Positions 19,316 to 28,107 are shown, counted from the stretch's first letter. The stretch: DNA of 37,272 nucleotides from Rhodobacterales bacterium (GCA_002747325.1 PDOZ01000017.1:1-37272); one strand, 5' to 3'. The notes: generated from the sequence alone by a model not told the origin. Made by a program: numbers and translations.

Positions 19316-20665
19316 TTACCCCGCCTGCCGCGCCGCCAGTTCTTCCGCCACGAGGAAGGCCAGTTCGAGGCTTTGGCTGGCGTTGAGGCGGGGGTCGCAG
19401 GCGGTGTGGTAGCGGTCCGAGAGGTCTTCATCGCGCACCGCGCCAACGCCGCCGGTGCATTCGGTCACGTCCTTGCCGGTCATCTCGAAATGCACCCCGC
19501 CCGCAACCGTGCCTTCCGCCTTGTGGATGGCGAAAAACTCCTGCACTTCGCGCAGCACGCTGTCGAAGGGGCGGGTCTTGTAGCCGGTGGCGGATTTGAT
19601 CGTGTTGCCGTGCATCGGGTCGCAGGACCAGACCACCTTGGCCCCTTCCGCCTCCACCGTGCGGATCAGGCGCGGCAGGTGGTCACCGACCGACCCGGCG
19701 CCAAACCGCGCGATCAGGGTCAGGCGCCCGGCCTCGTTTTGCGGGTTCAGCTTTTCGAGCAGCACTTTCAGGTCGTCTTCCGTCGTCGTCGGGCCGCATT
19801 TCAGGCCGATCGGGTTGGAGACCCCGGAGGCGAATTCGACATGCGCCCCGTCCGGCTGCCGGGTGCGGTCGCCGATCCAGAGCATATGGCCGGAACCGGC
19901 GATAATGTCGCCAGTGGTGCTGTCCTCGCGGGTCAGGGCCTCTTCATATTCCAGCAAAAGGCTCTCATGCGAGGTGTAGAAATCCACCGTTTGCAGGGTC
20001 TGCGACCGGGTGCTGTCGATCCCGGCGGCGCGCATGAAATCCAGCGTGTCGGAAATGCGCGCGGCCATGGCGCGGTAACGCTCCGATTCCTCGCGGTCGG
20101 TAAAATCAAGCGTCCAGCGATGCACCTGATGCACATCCGCATAGCCGCCGGTCGAGAAGGCGCGCAGCAGGTTGAGCGAGGCGGCGGACTGGGTATAGGC
20201 CTGCAACATCTTCGCCGGATCCGGCACCCGCGCCGCTTCCGTGAAGTCCAGCTCATTGATGATATCGCCGCGGTAAGACGGCAGTTCGACCCCGTCGATG
20301 GTCTCGGTCGGCGCGGAGCGCGGCTTGGCAAACTGCCCCGCCATACGGCCCACTTTCACCACCGGCACCTTGGCGCCATAGGTCAGCACCATCGCCATTT
20401 GCAGCATCACCTTGAAAGTATCGCGGATACCATCGGCGGAAAATTCGGCAAAACTCTCGGCGCAATCGCCGCCCTGCAAGAGAAAGGCATCGCCAGACGC
20501 CACCTGCCCCAGCGCCGCCTTCAGCCGCCGCACCTCGCCCGCAAATACCAGAGGCGGATACTTGGCCAGCTGCGCCTCAACCGCGTTCAGCGCCCCCTGA
20601 TCGGGATAGTCCGGCATCTGCACCCGCGGTTTCGCGCGCCAGGACGACTTGCTCCAGTTCTGCAT
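19316..20665 (-). CDS. Class II 3-deoxy-7-phosphoheptulonate (DAHP) synthase
   Basis: Joins phosphoenolpyruvate and erythrose 4-phosphate in the first step of the shikimate pathway to aromatic amino acids. The 449-residue protein begins [22 protein letters not shown] and has the metal-site GGDCAESF, the substrate-site [14 protein letters not shown], and ECTGG near the C-terminus. These mark the plant-type class II family. Two adjacent ATGs are possible. The one at 20665 has GGGAG six bases upstream and is preferred over 20671. It has its own strong terminator and is divergent from the AraC-type regulator at 20873. Confidence 0.95.
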   Translation of the reverse strand: MQNWSKSSWRAKPRVQMPDYPDQGALNAVEAQLAKYPPLVFAGEVRRLKAALGQVASGDAFLLQGGDCAESFAEFSADGIRDTFKVMLQMAMVLTYGAKVPVVKVGRMAGQFAKPRSAPTETIDGVELPSYRGDIINELDFTEAARVPDPAKMLQAYTQSAASLNLLRAFSTGGYADVHQVHRWTLDFTDREESERYRAMAARISDTLDFMRAAGIDSTRSQTLQTVDFYTSHESLLLEYEEALTREDSTTGDIIAGSGHMLWIGDRTRQPDGAHVEFASGVSNPIGLKCGPTTTEDDLKVLLEKLNPQNEAGRLTLIARFGAGSVGDHLPRLIRTVEAEGAKVVWSCDPMHGNTIKSATGYKTRPFDSVLREVQEFFAIHKAEGTVAGGVHFEMTGKDVTECTGGVGAVRDEDLSDRYHTACDPRLNASQSLELAFLVAEELAARQAG

Positions 20666-20872
20666 CTCCATCTCCCTTTTTTGCGGTCGCGAACCGGGGC
20701 TCGCGGACTTTTCCCTTAGCACAGGCAAAATGGGCTGGCTACGGGCCAATGATTTTCGCAGCGTCACCCGGCTATTGATCTTTCTTGCGCCCTGCGAAAC
20801 AGTCGATTAACCGGCCACGGCCCGGAGTCTATCAAGAGCCTATCACCGGGGCTTGCAACAAGAGGCGCGCGC

Positions 20873-21679
20873 ATGACCACAGCCGAACCCCAAACCCCGC
20901 AGGCGGAACGCGAATTTGCCTTCCTGCTCCTGCCCGGCTTTTCGCTTCTGGGCTTTGCCGGGGCGGTGGAGGTGTTGCGCCTGAGCAATGCGCATCTGGG
21001 CCGGGCGGCCTATGGCTGGCGGCGGGTGGCGCTGGAGGGGGACACGGCGCAGGCGGCCTGCGGCACCTGCGTGGCGGTGGATGCGGCGCTGAACCATACC
21101 CGTCCGGGCGCGCTGGATACGGTGGTTTACTGCGGCGATGCGCCGGATCAGACCGCCCTGCAAGACCGGCTGCCCGACATTGCCGCCGATATTTCCCAAA
21201 GCGGCGCAACCATCTATACGATCGGCCGCAGCGGCGCCATCGACCTGATGCTGAACCGGGTGGCGCGCGACCACGGGGCGGAGGTCGCCGGGGCGGTGGC
21301 GGCGCAGGTCTTTCCGCCGCCCGAACCCGAACCGCCCAGCATCAAAGACAGTTACCCGCCCAAGCTCGCCGCCGTGATCACCCGCATGGAAGCCAGCCTC
21401 GCCGCGCCGGAAAGCCCCGCCCGCCTCGCCGCCGAAGCGGGCCTGTCGGTGCGTCAACTCGAACGGCTGTTTCGCCGCTATCTCGACCGCTCACCGAAAC
21501 GCTATTACATGGAATTGCGGCTGCAACAGGCGCATCATCTGTTGACACAAAGCGACATGCCGGTGGCAGAGGTGGCCCATGCCTGCGGCTTTGTCTCGCC
21601 CAGCCATTTCTCCAAATGCTACCGCACCTATTTCCAGACCACGCCCTACCGCGAACGGGTCGGTCCGGGCGCGAAATAA
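20873..21679 (+). CDS. GlxA-type AraC family regulator with a shortened DJ-1/PfpI domain
   Basis: A 268-residue transcription factor. The C-terminal 100 residues form a double helix-turn-helix of AraC type (ARLAAEAGLSVRQLERLFRRYLDRSPKRYY and MPVAEVAHACGFVSPSHFSKCYRTYF). The N-terminal part begins like the DJ-1/PfpI domain of GlxA regulators (FAFLLLPGFSLLGFAGAVEVLRLSN). It passes from VVYCGDAPDQTALQD to LPDIAADI directly, omitting roughly 50 residues that normally carry the nucleophile-elbow cysteine. Usual length is about 310-330. It lies upstream of the livK cluster on the same strand and may regulate it, but the target is not established. Confidence 0.85.
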   Translation: MTTAEPQTPQAEREFAFLLLPGFSLLGFAGAVEVLRLSNAHLGRAAYGWRRVALEGDTAQAACGTCVAVDAALNHTRPGALDTVVYCGDAPDQTALQDRLPDIAADISQSGATIYTIGRSGAIDLMLNRVARDHGAEVAGAVAAQVFPPPEPEPPSIKDSYPPKLAAVITRMEASLAAPESPARLAAEAGLSVRQLERLFRRYLDRSPKRYYMELRLQQAHHLLTQSDMPVAEVAHACGFVSPSHFSKCYRTYFQTTPYRERVGPGAK

Positions 21680-21731
21680 GCCCGCACAAGGCCCCGCCGC
21701 CCCCAACCCGCCGGTTTCCCCGCCGATCACA

Positions 21732-21812
21732 GCGCAAAATTTGCGCAAAGTAACGCCCGGCAGTGCAATTATTGCGCAAAATCGCGGTATTTTTTCCGAA
21801 TTATTACGCAAA
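21732..21812. promoter_or_regulatory. Three evenly spaced TTGCGCAAA boxes upstream of livK
   Basis: TTGCGCAAA occurs at 21741-21749 and 21772-21780, with TTACGCAAA at 21804-21812, giving centre spacings of 31 and 32 bp, three helical turns. The first box is also half of a perfect palindrome, GCGCAAA-A-TTTGCGC (21732-21746). The second overlaps GCAATTATTGC (21765-21775). The array ends about 115 bp upstream of livK. This arrangement fits cooperative binding of a dimeric regulator along one DNA face. Confidence 0.6.
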
Positions 21813-21925
21813 AATCGAAAAACAACCCGTTTCTTGCTGGATTCTTTCGTCGGCACAGGGTTTATTCGGGCCAGACGCCGGAACCGACCGGCGCGAAACC
21901 ATGACCAACTCTGGGAGAGAGACAT

Positions 21926-23110
21926 ATGAAGAAACTGTTGCTGGCCAGCGCGGCCACCGCGCTGATGGCGGGTTCCGCGACTGCCGATGAAATCAAGATC
22001 GGCGTCATGCTCGGCTTCACCGGCCCGGCGGAAAGCCTGTCCGAAGACATGGCCTCCGGCGCCGAAGCCGCCCTGAAGGAAATCTCCGACAGCGGCAAGT
22101 TCCTGAATGGCACCACCATCTCGACCGTGCGCGGCGATACCACCTGCACCGACGCTTCCGTCGCCACGGCGGTTGCCGAGCGCATGATCACCTCGGACGG
22201 CGTGTCCGGCATCTTCGGCGGCCTCTGCTCCGGCGCCACCATTGCCGCGCTGCAAAACGCCTCCGTGCCCAACGGCATGGTGCAGATTTCCGCTTCCTCC
22301 ACCTCGCCGGCGCTGACCACGATCGAGGATAACGGCCTGTTCTTCCGCACCGCTCCGTCGGATGCGCGTCAGGGTGAAGTGATGGCGCAAATCCTGATGG
22401 ATGAGGGCGTGAAATCCGTCGCCGTGACCTATACCAACAACGATTATGGTAAGGGTCTGGCCGATGCGTTTGAAGCGGCGTACACCAAGCTGGGCGGGGA
22501 AGTGACCATCAACGCAGCCCACGAGGACGGCAAGGCCGACTACACGGCGGAAGTCTCCGCGCTGGCAGCTGCGGGCGGCGAACTGCTCGTCGTGGCGGGC
22601 TATCTGGATCAGGGCGGACCGGGCATCATCCGCGCCGCCCTCGACACCGGCGCCTTTGACCGCTTCCACCTGCCGGACGCGATGATCGGCTCCTCCATCG
22701 AAAACGCCTTCGGCACCGAGCTGGACGGCACGATGGGTCAGCTTCCGGGCGCAGATAACCCGAAAGCGGAAGCCCTTGTCGGCATCGGCGAAGCCAACGG
22801 CTATAACGGCCTCGCGCCCTACGCCGCCGAAAGCTATGACGCCGCCGCCATCATGGGTCTGGCCATGCAGGCTGCCGGCACCGCCGACCCGATGGTCTAT
22901 AAGGACTACATGTTCTCGGTCGCCAACGCGCCGGGCGTGAAAATCTATCCGGGCGAGCTGGGCAAGGCACTGGAGCTGATCTCCGCCGGCACCGACATCG
23001 ACTATGTCGGCGGCTCGGCGCTGGAACTGATCGAACCGGGCGAAGCCGCAGGCTCCTACCGCGTGATCGTGACCGAAGGCGGCAAGCACGTCACCGCCGG
23101 TTACCGCTAA
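21926..23110 (+). CDS. livK: Branched-chain amino-acid-type ABC transporter substrate-binding protein
   Basis: Periplasmic ligand-binding protein of 394 residues. The signal peptide is MKKLLLASAATALMAGSATA, and the mature protein starts DEIKIGVMLGFTGPAESLSEDM, typical of the LivK/HAAT family. A conserved cysteine pair lies at TTCTD and GGLCSG. The ligand may be branched-chain or other amino acids, amides or related compounds and cannot be fixed from sequence alone. GGGAGAGAGAC precedes the ATG. A hairpin follows the gene and separates it from the transporter genes, so the binding protein is probably made in excess. Confidence 0.9.
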   Translation: MKKLLLASAATALMAGSATADEIKIGVMLGFTGPAESLSEDMASGAEAALKEISDSGKFLNGTTISTVRGDTTCTDASVATAVAERMITSDGVSGIFGGLCSGATIAALQNASVPNGMVQISASSTSPALTTIEDNGLFFRTAPSDARQGEVMAQILMDEGVKSVAVTYTNNDYGKGLADAFEAAYTKLGGEVTINAAHEDGKADYTAEVSALAAAGGELLVVAGYLDQGGPGIIRAALDTGAFDRFHLPDAMIGSSIENAFGTELDGTMGQLPGADNPKAEALVGIGEANGYNGLAPYAAESYDAAAIMGLAMQAAGTADPMVYKDYMFSVANAPGVKIYPGELGKALELISAGTDIDYVGGSALELIEPGEAAGSYRVIVTEGGKHVTAGYR

Positions 23111-23123
23111 GCGACAACATTGC

Positions 23124-23152
23124 ACAGCCCGGAGAAATCCGGGCTGTTTGCC
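23124..23152 (+). terminator. Terminator or attenuating hairpin between livK and livG
   Basis: ACAGCCCGGA (23124-23133) pairs with TCCGGGCTGT (23138-23147), a 10-bp perfect stem with a GAAA loop, followed by TTTGCCTGTT. The T-run is weak, so it may be a leaky terminator or a 3'-stabilising structure that keeps livK mRNA more abundant than the downstream genes. Confidence 0.7.
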
Positions 23153-23277
23153 TGTTCCCTGCCCCGACGGGGCTTCTCTTGATTCGCGGATCGCCCGACA
23201 GGCCGCTGGTCGGCTCCGGGGGGCGGGTCTGATTTGCCGGGAGGCGGGGAATGCGGGCGCTTTGGAAGGGATAACTC

Positions 23278-24060
23278 ATGATTGAAGTGCATGATCTGCA
23301 CAAACATTTCGGGGGGTTTCGCGCGGTCGATGGCGCTTCCCTGAAAATCGCCGACGGGTCCATCACCGGGCTGATCGGGCCGAACGGGGCGGGCAAGACC
23401 ACGCTGTTCAACGTCATCGCCGGGGTGCTGCCGCCCACATCGGGCCGCGTGACCATGGGGGGCGAGGACATTACCGGGCTGGCGCCGCATGTGCTGTTTC
23501 ACAAGGGGCTGTTGCGCACCTTCCAGATCGCGCATGAATTTTCCTCCATGACCTGCCGCGAAAACCTGATGATGGTGCCGGGCGCGCAATCGGGGGAGCG
23601 CCTGTGGAACACCTGGTTTGGCCGCAAGCGCATCGCCGATGAGGAACGCGCGCTCAAAGCCAAAGCGGATGAGGTGCTGGAATTTCTCACCATCTCACAC
23701 ATCGCCGACCTGCGCGCGGGCGAGGTTTCGGGCGGGCAGAAAAAGCTTCTGGAACTGGGCCGCACCATGATGGTCGACGCGAAAATCGTCTTCCTCGACG
23801 AGGTCGGCGCTGGCGTCAACCGCACCCTGCTCTACACCATCGCCGACGCCATCAAGCGCCTCAATCAGGAGCGCGGCTACACTTTCGTCGTCATCGAACA
23901 CGACATGGATTTCATTGAGAAAATCTGCGACCCGGTGATCTGTATGGCGGAAGGCAAGGTGCTGGCGGAAGGCACGCTGGCCGAAATCAAGGCCAACCCG
24001 CATGTGATCGAGGCCTATCTCGGCACCGGGCTGAAAAACAAGGACAAGGTGGACGCATGA
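23278..24060 (+). CDS. livG: Branched-chain amino-acid-type ABC transporter ATP-binding protein LivG
   Basis: ATPase of 260 residues. Walker A is GPNGAGKTT (about 34-42), the signature reads VSGGQKKL, and Walker B is IVFLDEVGAGVN. LivG proteins usually have DEP or DEPxAG at the last site, so the DEVGAGV form is a small family variation. The catalytic glutamate is kept. The helical insert DITGLAPHVLFHKGLLRTFQ is typical of LivG. GGAAGGGATAACTC precedes the ATG. It overlaps livF by 4 bp (ATGA). Confidence 0.92.
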   Translation: MIEVHDLHKHFGGFRAVDGASLKIADGSITGLIGPNGAGKTTLFNVIAGVLPPTSGRVTMGGEDITGLAPHVLFHKGLLRTFQIAHEFSSMTCRENLMMVPGAQSGERLWNTWFGRKRIADEERALKAKADEVLEFLTISHIADLRAGEVSGGQKKLLELGRTMMVDAKIVFLDEVGAGVNRTLLYTIADAIKRLNQERGYTFVVIEHDMDFIEKICDPVICMAEGKVLAEGTLAEIKANPHVIEAYLGTGLKNKDKVDA

Positions 24061-24884
24061 GCGGCACGTTTGACAATCGCGGAAACAAAGACGCTTCCAT
24101 CGTCAATCCCAAGGGTCAGGGCACCATGGTCCCCGGCCTTGGGCAGGACAATACCGTAACCCCCGCGCCGCTGGACCTGCCGTTCCTCGCGGGCGTCGAC
24201 ATGACCGGCGGCTACGGGCGCGGGCCGGACATTCTGCACCAATGCTCGATCTCGGTCGACAAGGGCGAGATTGCGGTCATCGTCGGGCCGAACGGGGCGG
24301 GTAAATCCACCGGCATGAAGGCGCTGTTTGGCATGTTGAACATGCGCGAGGGCCACGTGATCCTCGATGGCGAAGACGTGACCCGGCTGACGCCGCAGGC
24401 CCGCGTGGTCAAGGGAATGGGCTTTGTGCCGCAGACCAACAACATTTTCGGCTCCATGAGTGTCGAAGAAAATCTGGAGATGGGCGCCTTTATCCGCACC
24501 GATGATTTCAGCGACACGATGGAGCAGATTTACGAATTGTTCCCGATCCTGAAGGAAAAGCGGCATCAGGCGGCGGGCGAGTTGTCCGGCGGGCAGCGCC
24601 AGCAGGTTGCCGTTGGCCGGGCGCTGATGACCAAGCCCAAGGTCTTGATGCTCGACGAGCCGACCGCCGGGGTTTCGCCCATCGTGATGGACGAATTGTT
24701 CGACCGCATCATCGAGGTGGCCCGCACCGGGCTGCCGGTGCTGATGGTGGAGCAAAACGCCCGGCAAGCCCTTGAAATCGCGGATAAAGGTTACGTTTTG
24801 GTGCAGGGGCGCAACGCCCATACCGGCACCGGCAAGGAACTCCTCGCCGACCCGGAAGTGCGCCAGAGCTTTCTGGGGGGCTGA
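24057..24884 (+). CDS. livF: Branched-chain amino-acid-type ABC transporter ATP-binding protein LivF, with N-terminal extension
   Basis: ATPase of 275 residues, partner of LivG. It has Walker A GPNGAGKST (about 78-86), signature LSGGQRQQVAVGRAL and Walker B VLMLDEPTAGVSP, then the H-loop region LMVEQNARQALEIAD. About 48 residues precede the usual LivF start, beginning MSGTFDNRGNKDASIVNPKG and looking unstructured. The start is supported by the 4-bp overlap with livG. Without the extension it would be a normal 230-residue LivF. Confidence 0.92.
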   Translation: MSGTFDNRGNKDASIVNPKGQGTMVPGLGQDNTVTPAPLDLPFLAGVDMTGGYGRGPDILHQCSISVDKGEIAVIVGPNGAGKSTGMKALFGMLNMREGHVILDGEDVTRLTPQARVVKGMGFVPQTNNIFGSMSVEENLEMGAFIRTDDFSDTMEQIYELFPILKEKRHQAAGELSGGQRQQVAVGRALMTKPKVLMLDEPTAGVSPIVMDELFDRIIEVARTGLPVLMVEQNARQALEIADKGYVLVQGRNAHTGTGKELLADPEVRQSFLGG

Positions 24885-24887
24885 CGG

Positions 24888-25247
24888 ATGGCATGGTTCA
24901 AACCTCTGCGCCTCGCGCTGGCGGCGCTGCTCCTCGCTTCCCCCGCCGCTGCGGCCGATACTCCCGCTGTAACCTGTCTTTTTACCACCGAATGCGTGGA
25001 ACAGGAGCCTTGCGCCGACACCGATTTTTCCCTGCACATTAACCTTGTGGAACAGGAAATCGACACCGGCTGGGGCGCGCTGCAAATCGGCGTTACCAAA
25101 TTCATGAACGACGCCACGGTGCTGTTCGCCGACGACGGCGGCGCAAACTACATGCTGACCCGCAACGGGGCCGCAAGTGCGCTGTCGGTTCACACCACCG
25201 ACCTGTCGGTCATCACCTATTTCGGCACCTGCGAAGGAGACTTCTGA
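24888..25247 (+). CDS. Small secreted protein of unknown function within the liv operon
   Basis: A 119-residue protein with a clear signal peptide (MAWFKPLRLALAALLLASPAAA). The mature part has four cysteines (TPAVTC, TTEC, QEPC, GTCEGDF) that could form two disulfide bridges in the periplasm. I recognise no family. It starts 3 bp after livF, and its stop overlaps the livH start (TGATG), so it is firmly inside the transporter operon and translated with it. A periplasmic accessory to the importer is a reasonable inference, but nothing in the sequence shows a mechanism. Confidence 0.85.
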   Translation: MAWFKPLRLALAALLLASPAAAADTPAVTCLFTTECVEQEPCADTDFSLHINLVEQEIDTGWGALQIGVTKFMNDATVLFADDGGANYMLTRNGAASALSVHTTDLSVITYFGTCEGDF

Positions 25248-26257
25248 TGGATGTGCTTAACGCCCTCGTGGCGATTACCAACTTTCTGATCGTGCCCGCC
25301 ACGACCTATGGCAGCCAGCTTGCCCTCGGCGCGCTCGGCGTGACGCTGATCTACGGCATCCTGCGCTTCTCCAACTTCGCCCATGGCGACACGATGGCCT
25401 TCGGCACCATGGCCACCATCGGGTTCACCTACTGGTTTCAGAGCATGGGGATCAGCTTCGGCCCCCTGCCGACCGCCCTGCTCGCCCTGCCCTTCGGCAT
25501 CGTGGCGACCTCGCTTCTGGTGCTGGGCACGGACCGGGTGGTTTATCGCTTTTACCGGCAGGTGAAGGCCAAGCCGGTGGTGCTGGTCATGGCGTCGCTC
25601 GGGGTCATGTTCGTGATGAACGGGCTGGTGCGCCTGATCATCGGACCGAACGAACAGCGCTTTGCCGATGGCGAGCGCTTCCTGATCCGGGCGCGCGAAT
25701 TCAAGGAAATGACCGGGCTGAACGAGGGGCTGGCGATCAGAACCACGCAGGTTTTGACCGTCGTCACCGCCGTGATCGTCGTCGCCGCGCTGTTCTGGTT
25801 CCTCAACCGCACCCGCACCGGCAAATCCATGCGCGCTTTCTCCGACAACGAGGATCTGGCGCTCTTGTCGGGCATCAACCCGGAGCGCGTGGTGCTGGTG
25901 ACATGGCTGATCGTCGCCGCGCTCGCCACCATCGCCGGCACCCTTTACGGCCTCGACAAGAGCTTCAAACCCTTCACCTATTTCCAGCTCCTGCTGCCCA
26001 TCTTCGCCGCCGCCATTGTCGGCGGGCTGGGCAACCCGCTGGGCGCCATTGCGGGGGGATTTGTCATCGCCTTTTCCGAGGTGACCGTGACCTATGTCTG
26101 GAAAAAGGTCGCGACCTACCTGTTGCCGGAAAGCATGAAGCCCGACGGCTTGGTGCAACTTCTCTCCACCGACTACAAATTCGCGGTCTCCTTCGCGATC
26201 CTTGTGGTCGTCCTGCTGTTCAAGCCCACGGGCCTCTTTAAGGGACAATCGGTATGA
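25247..26257 (+). CDS. livH: Branched-chain amino-acid-type ABC transporter permease LivH
   Basis: Inner-membrane permease of 336 residues with about eight hydrophobic segments. Family features include LGALGVTLIYGILRFSNFAHGDTMAFGTMA near the N-terminus and the C-terminal AAIVGGLGNPLGAIAGGFVIAFSE. GAAGGAGACTTCTG precedes the ATG. It overlaps the small secreted gene by 1 bp and livM by 4 bp. It forms the membrane channel with LivM. Confidence 0.92.
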   Translation: MDVLNALVAITNFLIVPATTYGSQLALGALGVTLIYGILRFSNFAHGDTMAFGTMATIGFTYWFQSMGISFGPLPTALLALPFGIVATSLLVLGTDRVVYRFYRQVKAKPVVLVMASLGVMFVMNGLVRLIIGPNEQRFADGERFLIRAREFKEMTGLNEGLAIRTTQVLTVVTAVIVVAALFWFLNRTRTGKSMRAFSDNEDLALLSGINPERVVLVTWLIVAALATIAGTLYGLDKSFKPFTYFQLLLPIFAAAIVGGLGNPLGAIAGGFVIAFSEVTVTYVWKKVATYLLPESMKPDGLVQLLSTDYKFAVSFAILVVVLLFKPTGLFKGQSV

Positions 26258-27558
26258 GCGTGAACTGGAAAAATATCGGCCTGTTCGGCATTTTCGCCGC
26301 GATGATCGTCGGCACCGGGATGATACAGAGCTGGGATTCCGCCCTTGGCATCCTCAATATGTGCCTGATCTCCGCCATCATGGCGCTCGGCGTCAACATG
26401 CAATGGGGCTATGCCGGGCTGTTCAATGTCGGCATCATGGGCTTTGTGGCCCTTGGCGGGCTGGCCCCGGTGCTGATCGCCATGCCGCCGGTTGGCGAAG
26501 CGTGGGCCGCGGGCGGGGCGCGGGTTTTCGCCGGGCTGTTCTTTGGCGCCTTCGTCATGGTGCTGGCGGCGCTGGCATGGAGTTTTGGCCCGAAGGGGCG
26601 GATGCGCGGCGTGATCTTGCTGGCCATTCTGATCGTCGGCTTCGTGATTTACCGGCAGATCCTTGACCCGGCGGTGGAAAGCATTGAGGCGATCAACCCC
26701 TCGCAAACCGGCTATCTCGGCGGGCTGGGCCTGCCGGTGATCCTCGCATGGCCGGTGGGCGGGCTGCTCGCCGCCGGGGCGGCCTGGGCCATCGGCAAAA
26801 CCGCCCTCGGCCTGCGCTCCGATTACCTCGCCATCGCCACGCTGGGCATCTCCGAGATCATCATTGCGGTGCTGAAGAACGAGGACTGGCTGAGCCGGGG
26901 GGTGAAGAACGTCAACAACATCCCCAGCCCGGTTTCCGACCCGATCGAGTTGCAGCAAAGCGAAAGTGTCGTCGCGTGGGCCAACACGTTCGGCATCGAC
27001 CCGGTGAGCTTCTCCACCATTCTGGTCAAGCTGTCTTACGGCGTGCTGTTTACCGCCGTGCTGCTGCTGCTGATCTGGATGAGCCAGATGGCGCTGAACT
27101 CGCCCTGGGGCCGCCTGATGCGCGCCATTCGCGACAACGAGATCGCGGCGGAAGCCATGGGTAAGGACGTGACCAAGCGGCATTTGCAGGTCTTCATCCT
27201 CGGCTCCGCCGTCATCGGCATCGCCGGCGCGATGATGGTGACGCTGGACGGGCTCATGGTGCCGACCGGCTACAACCCGCTGCGCTACACCTTCCTGATC
27301 TGGGTCATGGTGATCGTCGGCGGCTCCGGCAATAACTGGGGCGCGGTGCTGGGCGGGTTCATCATCTGGTTCTTCTGGATTCAGGTTGACCCGATCTCGA
27401 AAGAAGTGCTGGGCTTTTTGACCGCGCCGCTGGCGGACGACAACAGCTTCAAACAGCATATGCTGGAAAGCACCGCCTATCTGAAGCTGCTGACCATGGG
27501 CGTCATCATGCTCTTGGTGCTGCGCTTCAGCCCCCGCGGCCTGATCCCGGAGAAATAG
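26254..27558 (+). CDS. livM: Branched-chain amino-acid-type ABC transporter permease LivM
   Basis: Inner-membrane permease of 434 residues, a usual LivM length. The core has MALGVNMQWGYAGLFNVGIMGFVALGG, YLAIATLGISEIIIAVLKNEDWLSRG, and the coupling region MRAIRDNEIAAEAMGKDVTKRHLQVF. The C-terminus ends MLLVLRFSPRGLIPEK, a classic LivM ending. Last gene of the operon, followed by a strong terminator. Confidence 0.93.
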   Translation: MSVNWKNIGLFGIFAAMIVGTGMIQSWDSALGILNMCLISAIMALGVNMQWGYAGLFNVGIMGFVALGGLAPVLIAMPPVGEAWAAGGARVFAGLFFGAFVMVLAALAWSFGPKGRMRGVILLAILIVGFVIYRQILDPAVESIEAINPSQTGYLGGLGLPVILAWPVGGLLAAGAAWAIGKTALGLRSDYLAIATLGISEIIIAVLKNEDWLSRGVKNVNNIPSPVSDPIELQQSESVVAWANTFGIDPVSFSTILVKLSYGVLFTAVLLLLIWMSQMALNSPWGRLMRAIRDNEIAAEAMGKDVTKRHLQVFILGSAVIGIAGAMMVTLDGLMVPTGYNPLRYTFLIWVMVIVGGSGNNWGAVLGGFIIWFFWIQVDPISKEVLGFLTAPLADDNSFKQHMLESTAYLKLLTMGVIMLLVLRFSPRGLIPEK

Positions 27559-27576
27559 ACCCGGCTCAAATGCACA

Positions 27577-27606
27577 AAAACGCGCCCCCTCACCGGGGCG
27601 CGTTTT
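27577..27606 (+). terminator. liv operon terminator
   Basis: AAAACGCGCCCC (27577-27588) pairs with GGGGCGCGTTTT (27595-27606), a 12-bp perfect stem with a 6-nt loop ending in TTTT. It lies about 18 bp after the livM stop. Confidence 0.92.
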
Positions 27607-27684
27607 GCGTTGGGGGCACCCGCAGCCCCTTGCGAAGCCGCGCGCCGGTGCGTAGGGTTGTCGGGCGAACAGATAGGAGCTGAC

Positions 27685-28050
27685 ATGTTCGGAATTCCCG
27701 GCAAAAGCCCGGTCACCATGACCCAAGCCGCGGCGACGCAAATCGCCAAACTGATGGCCCGCGAGGGGCATTACGGTCTGCGCATCGGGCTGAAGAAGGG
27801 CGGCTGCGCGGGGATGGAATATACGATGGAATATGTCACCGAAGCCGCACCGGGCGACGAGGTGGTGGAACAGGACGGCGCGCGGGTGTTGATTGCCCCG
27901 ATGGCGCAAATGTTCCTGTTCGGCACCGAAATCGACTACGAAGTGTCGCTGCTCGATGCCAGCTTCAAGTTCAAAAACCCGAATGTGACCGATGCCTGTG
28001 GTTGCGGCGAATCCATCAAGTTCGACGAAGGGCAGCCGGGTTCCGCCTGA
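27685..28050 (+). CDS. A-type iron-sulfur cluster assembly protein (IscA/SufA/ErpA family)
   Basis: Carrier that receives and passes Fe-S clusters to target proteins. The 121-residue protein has the conserved KKGGCAGMEYTMEY and the C-terminal DACGCGESIKF, giving the three cysteines of the family. It starts MFGIPGKSPVTMTQAAATQI, with AGGAGCTGAC before the ATG. An upstream frame extension has no ribosome site. It stands alone rather than in a suf or isc operon, so which member it is (SufA, IscA or ErpA) cannot be settled. Confidence 0.9.
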   Translation: MFGIPGKSPVTMTQAAATQIAKLMAREGHYGLRIGLKKGGCAGMEYTMEYVTEAAPGDEVVEQDGARVLIAPMAQMFLFGTEIDYEVSLLDASFKFKNPNVTDACGCGESIKFDEGQPGSA

Positions 28051-28107
28051 CCCATCACGCGCCTATGCCCGGCTGAAGCAAAATCGACTTGACCTGCAAT
28101 AGCGCGC

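Noticed and set aside
21751..21775. Sigma-54 promoter upstream of livK
   Set aside because: A GG and a GC dinucleotide are present, but the spacing is 13 bp rather than the required 10.
21491..23125. Open frame of 544 codons opposite livK
   Set aside because: Antisense shadow. It runs through the livK gene and its upstream operator region.
26173..27909. Open frame of 578 codons opposite livM and livH
   Set aside because: Antisense shadow rich in H, Q, R and D with no ribosome site. livM and livH are certain on the other strand.
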